From: Lactiplantibacillus brownii
GTDB taxonomy: Bacteria > Bacillota > Bacilli > Lactobacillales > Lactobacillaceae
Length of the DNA stretch: 64,000 bases
Direction of reading: 5' to 3'
Assembly: GCF_031085375.1 (NCBI RefSeq)
Contig: NZ_JAVCWF010000001.1
Location: 1,674,001 to 1,738,000, forward strand
Both the position numbers and the translations under genes were made by a program. Below the pieces are notes generated by a model, which did no database searches, was not told where the DNA came from, and worked only from the letters and a program-made list of their open reading frames with translations. Position 1 is the first letter of the stretch. Each line of letters begins with the position of its first letter. Positions 44,344 to 53,634 of this stretch are shown piece by piece.

Positions 44344-44372
44344 ATTATATATAGTAGGCCCTCTTTTGTAAA
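44344..44372 (-). promoter_or_regulatory. tuf promoter
   Basis: On the minus strand: TTTACA (44367-44372), a 17-bp spacer and TATAAT (44344-44349), leaving a leader of about 125 nt. Confidence 0.8.
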
Positions 44373-44425
44373 CAGATATTATTCAAAAAATTGAATTTTT
44401 GTAAGAAAAAGCTTATTGCTTTCAA

Positions 44426-45343
44426 TTATTGGGCGAATTCGAAATTTAATTGTTGGATTTTTTGTTGCATCGCAAACATCTTTTGAGTGGAAACAGTTAC
44501 TTTTGGGGATTGCTGTCCAGTTTGACTGGTTACCAGTCCCGTGAGCCATTCTTGTGAATTAGTCACAATTCTTTCAGGATGCGGATATAAATACATTAAT
44601 TCCAATGAGAGACTACGCTGTAGACTTTCATATAATGTCACGTCTTGATTAGCCAAGCGTTGTTGCAACTCCGCTTGCAGTGTCTCACTGATCGAATCAG
44701 CACCCATGGGGGGTAATTCAACGGGAACGACTGTAATCTTGGCTTGATCCAGCGTTTCAAACTCAACTGGCTCGCAAACACCTAATCCACGTAATGTATA
44801 TAAAACCTCTACCCGTGAAAGTTGGTGTAAAAACGGATCAATTAAGAGAAATTTGGCGGCAGTTAAATATTTGCTCAACGTTAACCGTTTGGCCGCGTGC
44901 AAGCGTTCAGTCTGAGCAATGACTTGCAAATCAGATAGATGATAAAACTGTTTCATCGTTATTATTAACGTTTGCTGTGTCGTCGCCTCAGCTTGTTTTT
45001 CAGCCGTCAAGATTTTGGCTTGAGTGGCCGTTAGCCAAGCTGGTGCAGATGACCGCAGTTGTGCAGAAAGCCGAGCCTGAATAAATTGTTGGCTTTGCAA
45101 CAAACTAGTGACTAACACATCGGCAGTCGCATCCGTCGCTAAATAGGTTTCCTCATACTCTAAAGCCAAAGTACTTGCTTGCGTGTATTTTTTTGTGTGC
45201 ATCAAGGCCGTCACTAACTGTTGATTCAACTCGTAACTTTGTTTGAGTTGATAGGCTGCTTCAAACTGACTAGCCGCACTTGACCAAGCGCCATCTGTGG
45301 CCGCTGCTTTACCGTCAGTAATTAATTGCTGAAAGGTTGCCAT
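44426..45343 (-). CDS. TPR-repeat-like protein of unknown function
   Basis: A 305-residue cytoplasmic protein. The first 100 residues read as helical pairs with TPR spacing (AWSSAASQFEAAYQLKQSYE, LVTALMHTKKYTQASTLALE, ATADVLVTSLLQSQQFIQA). The rest is helical with a conserved-looking PVELPPMGADSI core (about 208-220). Such proteins occur next to rnjB or tuf in lactobacilli and are often annotated as TPR-domain proteins; function unknown. It follows the rnjB terminator, so it is probably a separate unit. No signal peptide. Confidence 0.78.
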   Translation of the reverse strand: MATFQQLITDGKAAATDGAWSSAASQFEAAYQLKQSYELNQQLVTALMHTKKYTQASTLALEYEETYLATDATADVLVTSLLQSQQFIQARLSAQLRSSAPAWLTATQAKILTAEKQAEATTQQTLIITMKQFYHLSDLQVIAQTERLHAAKRLTLSKYLTAAKFLLIDPFLHQLSRVEVLYTLRGLGVCEPVEFETLDQAKITVVPVELPPMGADSISETLQAELQQRLANQDVTLYESLQRSLSLELMYLYPHPERIVTNSQEWLTGLVTSQTGQQSPKVTVSTQKMFAMQQKIQQLNFEFAQ

Positions 45344-45366
45344 TTTGTCCCCTCCTTTCTAGAGAC

Positions 45367-45391
45367 CAAAAAAGTCGGGAAAATCCCGACT
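45367..45391 (-). terminator. Terminator of rnjB
   Basis: A perfect 8-bp stem AGTCGGGA/TCCCGACT (outer ends 45373 and 45391) with a 3-nt loop and T6 on the minus strand. Confidence 0.88.
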
Positions 45392-45405
45392 AATTTAAGT
45401 CAATT

Positions 45406-47136
45406 TTAAGCTTCATCTTCAGATTCAGGCTCAGTCGTTGCCGCCTTAGTCTTCTTAGTATGACGTCGATGGTGCTGATTAACTTCCATGATGACTGGTA
45501 AAATCACCGGGTGACGCTTCGTTTGATCCCATAAATAATGGTTCAACTTTTCACGCACGGCTTGTTTTAAATGACCCCAATCAAATTCTTTATTATCTAA
45601 ATTCGATTGAACCGTTTCTTTAACCAGTTCAGCACTTTCTTGCATCAAGTCTTTACTTGTCTTGACGTAAACAAAACCACGTGACGTGATTTTAGGTGTC
45701 GCAATAATCTTTTTCTTCTTACGGTCAATCGTAACGACTGCCACGAAAATACCATCTTCTGATAAAATTTTGCGGTCGCGCAAGACGATATTACCAATGT
45801 CGCCGACACCAATGCCGTCAATCATCGTATCGCCAACTTCAATTGATCCCGCTAAATGCATCTCATCGCCGTCATAAACATATTGATCGCCCTTGGCTGC
45901 AATAAAGATATGATCAGCAGGAATGCCCACTTCTTTGGCAAACTCAGCGTGTGATTCTAGTAGCCGGTATTCACCTTGAATTGGCATGAAGTACTTCGGC
46001 TTCATCAAGTTCATCATCAATTGTAAGTCACGTCTTGTCGCATGGCCGGAAGAATTCATTTCGTCAGCAATTGCTTTGACATCCGCACCTGCACGATAAA
46101 TCATGTCGCGAGTTTTAGCGACAACCGTTTCCATTGAATGTGAAGGCGTCGTCGTAATGAAGACCAAGTCACCAGCTTCGATGTTCACTTTGCCTTCTTG
46201 CTTATTCGACATCCGTTGCAGCGCTTTAATTGGTTCGCCCATACGACCCGTTTGTAGAATAACCACTTGAGACGGATCTAATTTTTCAATCGACTTTAAT
46301 GGGACCACCACATCATCTGGCATCCGTAATTTTTTCAATTTCAAGGCAGTGTTGATGATACTTTCAACATCCCCAGGCATTAAAGCAACCTTACGCCCGG
46401 ATTGTGCTGCGGCATCAAGAACTTGTTGAATCCGCAAAATATTGGAAGCAACCGACGCCACAATGATACGGTCCTTTTGATATTTGAAAGTCTCCAAGAC
46501 ATAGGACGCAATAGCATGCTCGCTAACCGGTTGGTCAAAGTTTTCGGCATTAGCAGAGTCACTTAACAAGGCTAAGACACCTTTTGACCCAATCTCAGCT
46601 AACCGTGCAAAATCCGTTTGATAATCCGGCGTTGCGGTTTGATCAAACTTGAAATCACCAGTATAGACAACTTGACCAACATCAGTTTGCAAGACGATAC
46701 CCATTGAGTCAGGAATTGAATGCGTTGTCCGGAAGAACGATACAGTGACATTCCCGAAGTCGATCTCTGTCTTTTCATCAACCACGTGAAAATCATTGAA
46801 CTTTTTAGCCTTAGGATCTTTTTGTAACTGAATCTTTGCTAATTCAATAGTGAGTTCTGAACCAAAGACTGGCACATTAAACTCATTTAAAAAGTATGGT
46901 AAGGCACCAATTGCATCTGCATGACCATGGGTTAAGAAAACTCCCACGATACGATCGGCATTTTCACGTAAATAACTGAAATCTGGAATCACAATATCGA
47001 TTCCCAGCAATTCATTTTCCGGATACTTCAACCCACAGTCTAATAGGTAGATGTCCCCATCGACCTCGACTGAATACATATTTTTACCATTTTCACGAAC
47101 CCCACCAAAAGGGGTAATTTGAACTTTACTGCTCAA
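45406..47136 (-). CDS. rnjB: Ribonuclease J2
   Basis: An endo/5'-exoribonuclease-family protein that works with RNase J1 in RNA maturation and decay. The 576-residue protein has a metallo-beta-lactamase/beta-CASP core with THGHADAIGALP (His70, His72, Asp74). The final histidine of the HxHxDH motif is Ala75, as in J2-type proteins of low activity. HSIPDSMG and SGHATRRDL are the later motifs, followed by a basic then acidic C-terminal tail. It starts 15 bp after dapA; dapA-rnjB linkage is also known in Bacillus. Confidence 0.93.
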   Translation of the reverse strand: MSSKVQITPFGGVRENGKNMYSVEVDGDIYLLDCGLKYPENELLGIDIVIPDFSYLRENADRIVGVFLTHGHADAIGALPYFLNEFNVPVFGSELTIELAKIQLQKDPKAKKFNDFHVVDEKTEIDFGNVTVSFFRTTHSIPDSMGIVLQTDVGQVVYTGDFKFDQTATPDYQTDFARLAEIGSKGVLALLSDSANAENFDQPVSEHAIASYVLETFKYQKDRIIVASVASNILRIQQVLDAAAQSGRKVALMPGDVESIINTALKLKKLRMPDDVVVPLKSIEKLDPSQVVILQTGRMGEPIKALQRMSNKQEGKVNIEAGDLVFITTTPSHSMETVVAKTRDMIYRAGADVKAIADEMNSSGHATRRDLQLMMNLMKPKYFMPIQGEYRLLESHAEFAKEVGIPADHIFIAAKGDQYVYDGDEMHLAGSIEVGDTMIDGIGVGDIGNIVLRDRKILSEDGIFVAVVTIDRKKKKIIATPKITSRGFVYVKTSKDLMQESAELVKETVQSNLDNKEFDWGHLKQAVREKLNHYLWDQTKRHPVILPVIMEVNQHHRRHTKKTKAATTEPESEDEA

Positions 47137-47151
47137 TTATTTCACCTTGAT

Positions 47152-48027
47152 TCATTTAATATTAAGAGTTGCATACAATTTAGTTTGTTGCTCAGCATTC
47201 AACGGCAAAATTGGCAGCCGTGGTTCGCCGACCAATTGGCCTAAATGATTCAACGCCGCTTTGACTGGCGATGGTGATGGTGCACTAAAAAGTGCCGCCA
47301 TCTTCGGTGTTAAATCTCGTTGGTACTTAGCGGCCTTGGCAATCTCGCCCTTTGCGACCGCTTGGAACATTGCCGTCATTTCATCGCCATAGATATGACT
47401 CGCAACAGAAATCACACCGGCACCACCAATTTCTTTAGCTGCTAAGCTTTGAGAGTCCTCACCCGTATAGACCAGAAAATCTGCTGGCGCATTTTCGACA
47501 ATTGCGCCATATTCTTCCATGGAAGTACATTGCTTAATGCCGATAATGTTAGGATTTTGAGCTAATTCCAAGACTGTTGGCACCGTCATTTTGACGATCA
47601 CCCGACCTGGAATATTATAGATGATCACTGGTAGACCGCCTTGGGCTGCAACCGCCGTAAAATGCGCGATCATCCCAGCTTGGTCTGGTTTATTATAATA
47701 TGGCACAACTACTAGTGCCGCATCGATACCCTTGATTTGGCTGACTTTTTGCGTAAACGCAATCGTCGCTGCCGTACTATTAGAACCAGTTCCAGCAATT
47801 ATAGGGACTCGCCCGTTAACGATTGCCGCGGCTTTGGTCAATAACGCCAACTTCTCAGCTTCGGTTAAAGTTGGGGCTTCACCCGTCGTACCACCGACTA
47901 ATAGGCCTTGCGTACCATGAGCCAGTAAATGCTCAATCAGACTCGCCAAGCGCTCGTCATCGACTTGCTGTTGATCGTTAAAAGGCGTCACCATTGCAGT
48001 CATTAAATCAACATTTTGAAAGTTCAT
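47152..48027 (-). CDS. dapA: 4-hydroxy-tetrahydrodipicolinate synthase
   Basis: Condenses pyruvate with aspartate semialdehyde in lysine/diaminopimelate synthesis, needed for peptidoglycan. The 291-residue TIM-barrel has the Schiff-base lysine at about 165 (IIGIKQC), catalytic Tyr at about 137 (IIYNIPGR) and GGTTGE near 45-50. The ATG at 48027 is preferred over an adjacent TTG at 48030; both follow GGAG. It is co-transcribed with rnjB. The rest of the lysine genes are elsewhere. Confidence 0.96.
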   Translation of the reverse strand: MNFQNVDLMTAMVTPFNDQQQVDDERLASLIEHLLAHGTQGLLVGGTTGEAPTLTEAEKLALLTKAAAIVNGRVPIIAGTGSNSTAATIAFTQKVSQIKGIDAALVVVPYYNKPDQAGMIAHFTAVAAQGGLPVIIYNIPGRVIVKMTVPTVLELAQNPNIIGIKQCTSMEEYGAIVENAPADFLVYTGEDSQSLAAKEIGGAGVISVASHIYGDEMTAMFQAVAKGEIAKAAKYQRDLTPKMAALFSAPSPSPVKAALNHLGQLVGEPRLPILPLNAEQQTKLYATLNIK

Positions 48028-48156
48028 CAATTAAAACTCCTTATAGATAAAATTTTTACAAGTATCTGCATACTTGAGCCGAATAAATAACTCTCTTCAG
48101 TTTACCACATTTTAAACTAAAGCAATAGCTAGGCTACCCATCCCACGGTTAAGCCA

Positions 48157-49350
48157 TTAGCGCTGACGTTGCCACTGAAAATACCCTAACCATAATCCTA
48201 AAACTAGTAGTTCCAAAAATGCCGTCACCAGAAAAATAGGCTGGTAACCCCAATGGTTAGCAATTATGGCTGCTAATCCTGGTCCAATCACATTTCCAGT
48301 CGATTGAGCTGACTGATTGAAACTAAAGACACGACCGAATGTTGCTCGTGGGACGCGTTCAACCGTCAGTACTTGAATTGCTGGCAATAACGCTGCATCC
48401 GCAAGCCCCAATATGAAGCGCAGACCGACTAACTGCCAAACTTGAGTCACTAAACTCGTCAAGGTTAAATCGCTAATCGCTAAGACCAAGAAAACCACTA
48501 AGCAACGTGTCGCCCCCAACTGATCCAACCAACGCCCCACCCGACTCGCCATCAATACTGTGGCCAACCCTGGCGCCGCCGCGACTAAGCCCGTCAACAA
48601 CACGATTTTACTTGGATTAGGGCTTAATTGACCAACAAATAAGCTAAGTATTGGGGTCACCGCATTCGTCGTCGCTTGAATAACCAATAAAGATGAAAAT
48701 AACGCAACGAAAAAAGGCGTCCCAATCTGACGGAGCACTGGGCGCAACGGCGGTAAGGCGGAACGACTAATTGGGGTGACTTGTTCTTGAACTCCCCACC
48801 AGGTCAAGCCAAAGACAAGTGCCATTAACAAACCCGTCACAAAAAAAGCGCCTCGATAACCGACGGTGCTTGCCAGACCGCCACCTAACAGCGGTCCTAG
48901 TAGTGTTCCAGTAATGCTTCCGGTAACGAGTTTACTCAACTGTTGACCGCGAGTTGCTGCCGGCGTTGTGAGCGAGACTAACGCATTGGCATTATTAATG
49001 TAACCGGAAAAAGTACCCTGCAACGCCCGCAAAATCAAAAGTACGGTGACGTTTGGTGCCAAACCGACCCCAATAATGGTAAACGTCATGACTCCTGATG
49101 CTCGTAGACACATGAGTTTGCGCCCCTTTTGATCAGCTAACCGCCCCCACAATGGTGAGACGATTGCCTTGCTCGCATAAGTAATCGCAAACGCCGCCGC
49201 ACCTAAAAGATTCAGCTGTGCCGTTGAAAAGTGACCCAACGTTTGAATGTAAAGCACGATAAACGGCAAAGTCATCGCATTTCCTAATTCTGTGATCAAA
49301 CTTCCTAACCATAGAATTCGAAAATTTCGTCTTAAATTAATTGTCATCAT
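48157..49350 (-). CDS. MFS multidrug efflux transporter
   Basis: A 397-residue, 12-helix major facilitator. The loop 2-3 motif is SPLWGRLADQKGRKLMCLR (about 65-83), and the antiporter-type motif C (GPLLGGGLASTVG, about 150-162) suggests drug/proton antiport, similar to PmrA/MdtG proteins. The half-repeat continues with SRVGRWLDQLGATR. GGAGGGG precedes tandem ATGs. Monocistronic. Substrate unknown. Confidence 0.88.
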   Translation of the reverse strand: MMTINLRRNFRILWLGSLITELGNAMTLPFIVLYIQTLGHFSTAQLNLLGAAAFAITYASKAIVSPLWGRLADQKGRKLMCLRASGVMTFTIIGVGLAPNVTVLLILRALQGTFSGYINNANALVSLTTPAATRGQQLSKLVTGSITGTLLGPLLGGGLASTVGYRGAFFVTGLLMALVFGLTWWGVQEQVTPISRSALPPLRPVLRQIGTPFFVALFSSLLVIQATTNAVTPILSLFVGQLSPNPSKIVLLTGLVAAAPGLATVLMASRVGRWLDQLGATRCLVVFLVLAISDLTLTSLVTQVWQLVGLRFILGLADAALLPAIQVLTVERVPRATFGRVFSFNQSAQSTGNVIGPGLAAIIANHWGYQPIFLVTAFLELLVLGLWLGYFQWQRQR

Positions 49351-49453
49351 TGACCGGCCCCTCCGTTATGAACTAGTTTTCAGTATAGCGAACGGCCGTT
49401 TGGTTTTAGTCAATTTTATGTATCATTTATGTAATGGTCATCAAAAAGTTTAC

Positions 49454-49480
49454 AAAAAAAGAACCGCCAGCAGGCAGTTC
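49454..49480 (-). terminator. Terminator of rpsO
   Basis: An 8-bp stem (49461-49468 with 49473-49480, one mismatch), loop AGCA, and T7 on the minus strand. Confidence 0.88.
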
Positions 49481-49495
49481 CTCTGAAAATCAATA

Positions 49496-49765
49496 TTAAC
49501 GACGAAGACCAAGATTTTGGATCAAATCACGGTAACGGTTAACATCTTCCTTACGCAAGTATGCTAATAAGTTACGACGATGACCAATCTTCTTCATCAA
49601 CCCACGTTGTGAGTGGAAGTCTTTCTTGTGAACACGTAAATGTTCGTTTAATTCGTTGATGTCTTCAGTTAAAACTGCAACTTGGACTTCAACAGAACCA
49701 GTGTCGCCTTCGTGACGGGCATACTTATTAATAAGTTCCGTCTTCTTTTCGCGTGAAATTGCCAT
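49496..49765 (-). CDS. rpsO: 30S ribosomal protein S15
   Basis: Primary binder of 16S rRNA in the central domain of the small subunit. The 89-residue protein [20 protein letters not shown]... has the conserved [14 protein letters not shown] and [20 protein letters not shown] signatures. The start at 49765 follows AAAGGTGG; upstream in-frame extension would run into the leader. It has its own promoter and a leader able to pair with the ribosome site, suggesting autogenous control. Confidence 0.98.
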   Translation of the reverse strand: MAISREKKTELINKYARHEGDTGSVEVQVAVLTEDINELNEHLRVHKKDFHSQRGLMKKIGHRRNLLAYLRKEDVNRYRDLIQNLGLRR

Positions 49766-49772
49766 GTGTATC

Positions 49773-49820
49773 AACCACCTTTCGAATAATTGCCCCAAAC
49801 TGAGTAAGTCGCTGGTGGTG
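49773..49820 (-). promoter_or_regulatory. Possible S15 autoregulatory leader hairpin
   Basis: On the minus strand, ACCACC (within 49814-49820) is complementary to GGTGGT (within 49773-49779), which contains the rpsO ribosome binding site. Pairing would mask translation initiation. S15 leaders of Firmicutes use a similar principle; the exact fold here is my inference. Confidence 0.45.
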
Positions 49821-49859
49821 CGCGATAAACTAAGTAAAGGGTTGCTGAACACTTGATAT

Positions 49860-49888
49860 AGTCTAGCAAACAACGCTTAGAAAAGCAA
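49860..49888 (-). promoter_or_regulatory. Predicted rpsO promoter
   Basis: On the minus strand: TTGCTT (49883-49888), a 17-bp spacer and TAGACT (49860-49865). Confidence 0.55.
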
Positions 49889-49929
49889 GCCTAATAACAT
49901 ATCAAGATAAATTACTTTACACATAACAG

Positions 49930-49958
49930 TTGCAATCAGGCCGGGGCTTATGTATAAT
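49930..49958 (+). promoter_or_regulatory. rpsT promoter
   Basis: TTGCAA (49930-49935), a 17-bp spacer and TATAAT (49953-49958), preceded by TG at 49951-49952. Confidence 0.8.
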
Positions 49959-49992
49959 AGCATTTGTTGAAAAAATGATGGAGGTGAATCTG

Positions 49993-50247
49993 ATGCCAAT
50001 TATCAAATCCGCTATTGAACGCGTGAAAACAAACAATAAAGCAAATGCTCGTAACACCACTCAAATGAGTGCAATGCGAACTTCTGTTAAAAAATTCGAA
50101 ACTGCTAAAACCACTGGCGCTGACAACGTCGATGCTTTATACTTAGCAGCCGTTAGTGCTGTTGACAAAGCAGCTTCTAAAGGGCTTATCAAACGTAATA
50201 AGGCTGCCCGTGACAAGTCACGGATGGCTGCTCGTTACGCTAAGTAA
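49993..50247 (+). CDS. rpsT: 30S ribosomal protein S20
   Basis: Small-subunit protein binding the 5' domain of 16S rRNA. The 84-residue basic helical protein [20 protein letters not shown]... has the conserved C-terminal [19 protein letters not shown]. The start at 49993 follows GGAGGTGAATCTG; upstream in-frame ATGs are inside the promoter-leader. Divergent from rpsO, and both have independent promoters. Confidence 0.98.
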   Translation: MPIIKSAIERVKTNNKANARNTTQMSAMRTSVKKFETAKTTGADNVDALYLAAVSAVDKAASKGLIKRNKAARDKSRMAARYAK

Positions 50248-50260
50248 TGTGCACTTCGGG

Positions 50261-50288
50261 CTCCCAAGCATTTGCTTAGGAGTTTTTT
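50261..50288 (+). terminator. Terminator of rpsT
   Basis: CTCCCAAGCA pairs with TGCTTAGGAG (one mismatch), followed by T6. Confidence 0.88.
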
Positions 50289-50294
50289 AATGCC

Positions 50295-50341
50295 AAAAAT
50301 CCACTTTAAACGTGCTGTTTCGACGTTTAAAGTGGATTTTT
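50295..50341. terminator. Terminator of the com-holA unit
   Basis: A perfect 19-bp stem (50295-50313 with 50323-50341), A/T tails on both sides, just past the holA stop. Confidence 0.92.
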
Positions 50342-50345
50342 TGGT

Positions 50346-51392
50346 TTAAGCCAACCGAACCGTTCGACGCTCATTAACGAATTGGACCATAAACAATTCA
50401 AAAAGCAATTCCGGATCACGCTGGGTCGTCTTCATTTGGACTTCCGTTTGTAGTAATCCTAAATAGGCTGCTCGCAAAGTTGCTTGATCAAATTGGCGAA
50501 CAACTTGCATCGCCAACTTAATTCGATAAGGATGTACCTTCAGCGTGCTAGCTAAACTCCCTTGACTATAGCCAGCCCGTTCTAAAATCTTCACCTGTAA
50601 CAACAATCGAAATTGGCCTAATAAAATAGCGTTGATTTTTAAGGGCGCCTCTTGAGCTGCGACTAGTTCATGATAAAGTTCAACTGCGGCTTGCGTCTGG
50701 TATCGTAAAACATCATTGACCAAGTCGAAAACATTCTTTGTGAGCGACTTGGTCACCAGTGCCTGAACTGCAGCCAAATCAATCCGTTGCGATTGTGCCG
50801 CGTAGATCATCAATTTAGGCAGTTGGGCCATAATCAACCCTAATTGGCCATCGGTTCGATTAAGTAATTCCTGAAAAGCCGTGGGTTCAATCGAAATCTG
50901 CTTAGCTTGTAAAGCCTGTTGCACGTATGCTTGGGTCTCACGTTCAGAAACTTGATTGACTTCAATCATCGTGGCTTGTTTCTTGAGCGTCTTCACTAAT
51001 TTCTTACGCGCGTCTAATTTTTCATATGGCGCCATTAAAACTAAAATCGTCCCTGGTTCCGGTTGATCAAAGTATTTTTGCAACGCATCTAAATCATGAT
51101 CAATTTTGTTTTTTTGATGTTCTCCCGTTAAAAAATAAGGATGATTGATGAAAACTAAGCGACGTTCACCAAAAAAAGGTGCCGACATCGCATCGTCCAA
51201 GGCCACTGCCACGGGCGTCGTTTCCATATCATAACTCCCGACATTCATCGTCTGTTCTTCACTCGGAATAACTGATAATAAGGCTTGTTTAACTTGATCT
51301 GCTAAGTAATCCACCGTCCCTAAGACCACGTAGATCGACGCTAATTGTCCCGCCTTGATTGCCTTAATGGCTTGCTGTGCGTTGATAAAAAT
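50346..51392 (-). CDS. holA: DNA polymerase III delta subunit, apparently non-AUG (AUU or AUC) start
   Basis: The clamp-loader subunit that opens the sliding clamp. The conserved N-terminal segment (INAQQAIKAIKAGQLASIYV, then LGTVDYLAD) needs a start upstream of the first GTG at 51329, but the only codons between that segment and an in-frame TGA are AUU (51392) and AUC (51386). GGAAGG lies 2 bp before the AUU and 8 bp before the AUC. About 348 residues from the AUU. It overlaps the comEC 3' end by 29 bp. Beginning at the GTG would remove about 21 conserved residues. Domains I-III are otherwise intact. Confidence 0.85.
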   Translation of the reverse strand: MFINAQQAIKAIKAGQLASIYVVLGTVDYLADQVKQALLSVIPSEEQTMNVGSYDMETTPVAVALDDAMSAPFFGERRLVFINHPYFLTGEHQKNKIDHDLDALQKYFDQPEPGTILVLMAPYEKLDARKKLVKTLKKQATMIEVNQVSERETQAYVQQALQAKQISIEPTAFQELLNRTDGQLGLIMAQLPKLMIYAAQSQRIDLAAVQALVTKSLTKNVFDLVNDVLRYQTQAAVELYHELVAAQEAPLKINAILLGQFRLLLQVKILERAGYSQGSLASTLKVHPYRIKLAMQVVRQFDQATLRAAYLGLLQTEVQMKTTQRDPELLFELFMVQFVNERRTVRLA

Positions 51393-53634
51393 TACCTTCC
51401 TTCAAAAATGTCTCCCAGTGACTGGCCTGACCGCCACCAAAGTGATACGTGATCATCCCTTGACACGCTGTCGAATAGGTCAAAATATGTTGTTGTGCTA
51501 ACGTTGTCAGAGTTTCGGCATTGGGATGCCCATACCGATTATGCCGTCCGACCGATAAAATTCCTCGTTGTACTCCCAATTGCTGAAGCGCTTGTGGATC
51601 TGAGGCAGTTTTACTGCCATGGTGTCCTAATTTTAACACATCAACCCTGAGGGCTGGATAGCGCGCGACAATTGCCCGTTCGCCCGCACGATCAAGATCA
51701 CCGGTAAACATGAACCGTTGACCGCCAAATTGCCCTGTTAACACCAACGAATCTTCATTTTCGGCCTTTCCGGGTTGAAAAGGATGAACCGCCGTTAGGC
51801 CATCCGCAAATTGCTGCCCCGCTAACGCTTCGCGGACGATTGGCTGCCCAATTGCCGGGTGTAAGAGCTGTCGAAATTTTGGTAAGGCCGCCATACCCGC
51901 TGGCACGACAATTTGGCGGACTCGAATCAATTGTAACAATTGCCCTAAGTCACCCATATGATCAACATCTTTATGGGACAGGTAAACCGTATCAATCTGC
52001 GAAATCCCTAATTGATGTAAATAATTGACCGTCACCGTTTCGACGCGAGCCCGTGGACGTGTCCCCTGTTGCCACTTGGGTCGTGGAAACTGTAGTCGCC
52101 CGCCAGTGTCGATCAAGCTCACTGAACGATTAAACGGTTGCCGAATCAAAATCGAATCACCTTGACCAATATCAATAAACTGGACCGCCCCACGCCAAGG
52201 CCAATGAATACTGAATACCATGCCCGCATAGACCAATACTAGCTTAACCGCTAAGCGTCTTGTGGGATGGCGCAACAGCCATAATGTCATTAGCGCAATC
52301 ACCCATGCTAACCAAGTGGGTGGCCGCCCAATCGTTAACAGTCCCGGTAAAGTACCTACCCAGTTGATGATCGCTTGAAAGCCATTTAAGCCCCAATCGC
52401 ACCAAGCCGCAATGTTCGCGGACCAAAAACCAACACTGGCACCAAGCAAGGTTAGTGGCAATAAAATCCAAGTAAAAATCGGCGCCACTAAGACGCTCAC
52501 GGCAATGGTTAATAGATGCCATTGTGATGTCGCCAATAAAATCACCGGCAAACTTAATAACTGAATCCAGCCAGATAGCCGCCAAACAGACAGCCGTGGC
52601 AGCAAGATTAACAATAGTGCCAAGCCATAACTCAACTGACCACCTAATTGCAATAGAACGAGTGGATTTTGCCAGATTCCCAGTAACAGTGCCACACTCC
52701 AGCCGGCCAGCGCATGCTGCCGTTGACCGGTGACTAGTTGCCAAGCCAACGATAGCATAACGGTTACAACCGCGCGTTTTAGGCTATCTGCCCCACCACC
52801 AAGTATTAAATAGCTTGGCAACAAGACTAGTAGCCAGCCATCAATTGTGGGACGGCTAAGGTGACAACGAATCAACCCCCAGCGTAGCAAGCCAATCAAT
52901 AAAATCACATGCATACCCGACAAGCTAAATAAATACAGTAATCCAAGTTGCTGGACACCCGTCATGGTTGTTCGAAAAGTTGCCGGTCGTGACCCAATCA
53001 GTAAACTAGTCGCATAAAGTTGCAAGGTCTTCGGTAAGCGTTCACTAGCTATCATGAATTGTTTGCGCCAATGATGCAGTAGATCTGGTCCCTGCCACCA
53101 ACCAGTGCGCGGTGCCAACCGAACCTGTCGCACATCAGCAATGGTTAATTGCCGATAAATGCCATGGCTGCGGTAATAATTGGGCGCATTAAATTGGCCA
53201 GGATTGGTGGGTGGTGGCACCGGTGATACTTCTCCTTGGACTTGCCAAATCGTGCGTCGGTCAAGTTGCTGCAATTGACGTTGTTCATTAGCATTGGCCA
53301 AGCGACCGTAACTGATCACGCGACCATAACGACTGTCCGCAATCAGTTGGTATTGACCCCCATTAACACTAATTTGATCAGGTTGTACCGTTAATTGCGT
53401 CGTAACGGTCCGCGGATTTTCGTGCTGAATATGTGCAAAATGGGTGTTTTGGCTGATCAGCCACCCACCTAACACGCTTAAACACACTAAATTGAGTCCC
53501 AAAATCGACCAACGCTTTAGACAACTAATCCGTAATAACCAAGCCAACAATAAAATGGCGGCCACCCATTGTTGACCTACTAGCCAACTACTCAGCAGAC
53601 CGCCACTCACTGCGGCGAAAAATAGCGCCCGCAA
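51364..53634 (-). CDS. comEC: ComEC/Rec2 DNA-uptake channel protein, TTG start
   Basis: Forms the channel for single-stranded DNA across the membrane in natural transformation. The 756-residue protein has N-terminal helices with a DUF4131-like extracellular region, a competence core (about 215-480: LFSLSGMHVILL, LGGGADSLKRA) and a C-terminal metallo-beta-lactamase domain (FIDIGQGDSILI, LSHKDVDHMGD, LGHHGS). It appears intact. The TTG at 53634 directly follows the comEB TAG in the same frame, without a ribosome site, so expression probably depends on reinitiation. Confidence 0.94.
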   Translation of the reverse strand: MRALFFAAVSGGLLSSWLVGQQWVAAILLLAWLLRISCLKRWSILGLNLVCLSVLGGWLISQNTHFAHIQHENPRTVTTQLTVQPDQISVNGGQYQLIADSRYGRVISYGRLANANEQRQLQQLDRRTIWQVQGEVSPVPPPTNPGQFNAPNYYRSHGIYRQLTIADVRQVRLAPRTGWWQGPDLLHHWRKQFMIASERLPKTLQLYATSLLIGSRPATFRTTMTGVQQLGLLYLFSLSGMHVILLIGLLRWGLIRCHLSRPTIDGWLLVLLPSYLILGGGADSLKRAVVTVMLSLAWQLVTGQRQHALAGWSVALLLGIWQNPLVLLQLGGQLSYGLALLLILLPRLSVWRLSGWIQLLSLPVILLATSQWHLLTIAVSVLVAPIFTWILLPLTLLGASVGFWSANIAAWCDWGLNGFQAIINWVGTLPGLLTIGRPPTWLAWVIALMTLWLLRHPTRRLAVKLVLVYAGMVFSIHWPWRGAVQFIDIGQGDSILIRQPFNRSVSLIDTGGRLQFPRPKWQQGTRPRARVETVTVNYLHQLGISQIDTVYLSHKDVDHMGDLGQLLQLIRVRQIVVPAGMAALPKFRQLLHPAIGQPIVREALAGQQFADGLTAVHPFQPGKAENEDSLVLTGQFGGQRFMFTGDLDRAGERAIVARYPALRVDVLKLGHHGSKTASDPQALQQLGVQRGILSVGRHNRYGHPNAETLTTLAQQHILTYSTACQGMITYHFGGGQASHWETFLKEGNFYQRTASH

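Noticed and set aside
50346..51329. holA starting at the GTG at 51329
   Set aside because: Would delete the conserved N-terminal strand and helix of the delta subunit; frame continues upstream with family-like residues and a ribosome site.
52244..52744. 166-codon open frame inside comEC in another minus-strand frame
   Set aside because: comEC reads through with intact motifs; the alternative frame has no recognisable protein features.
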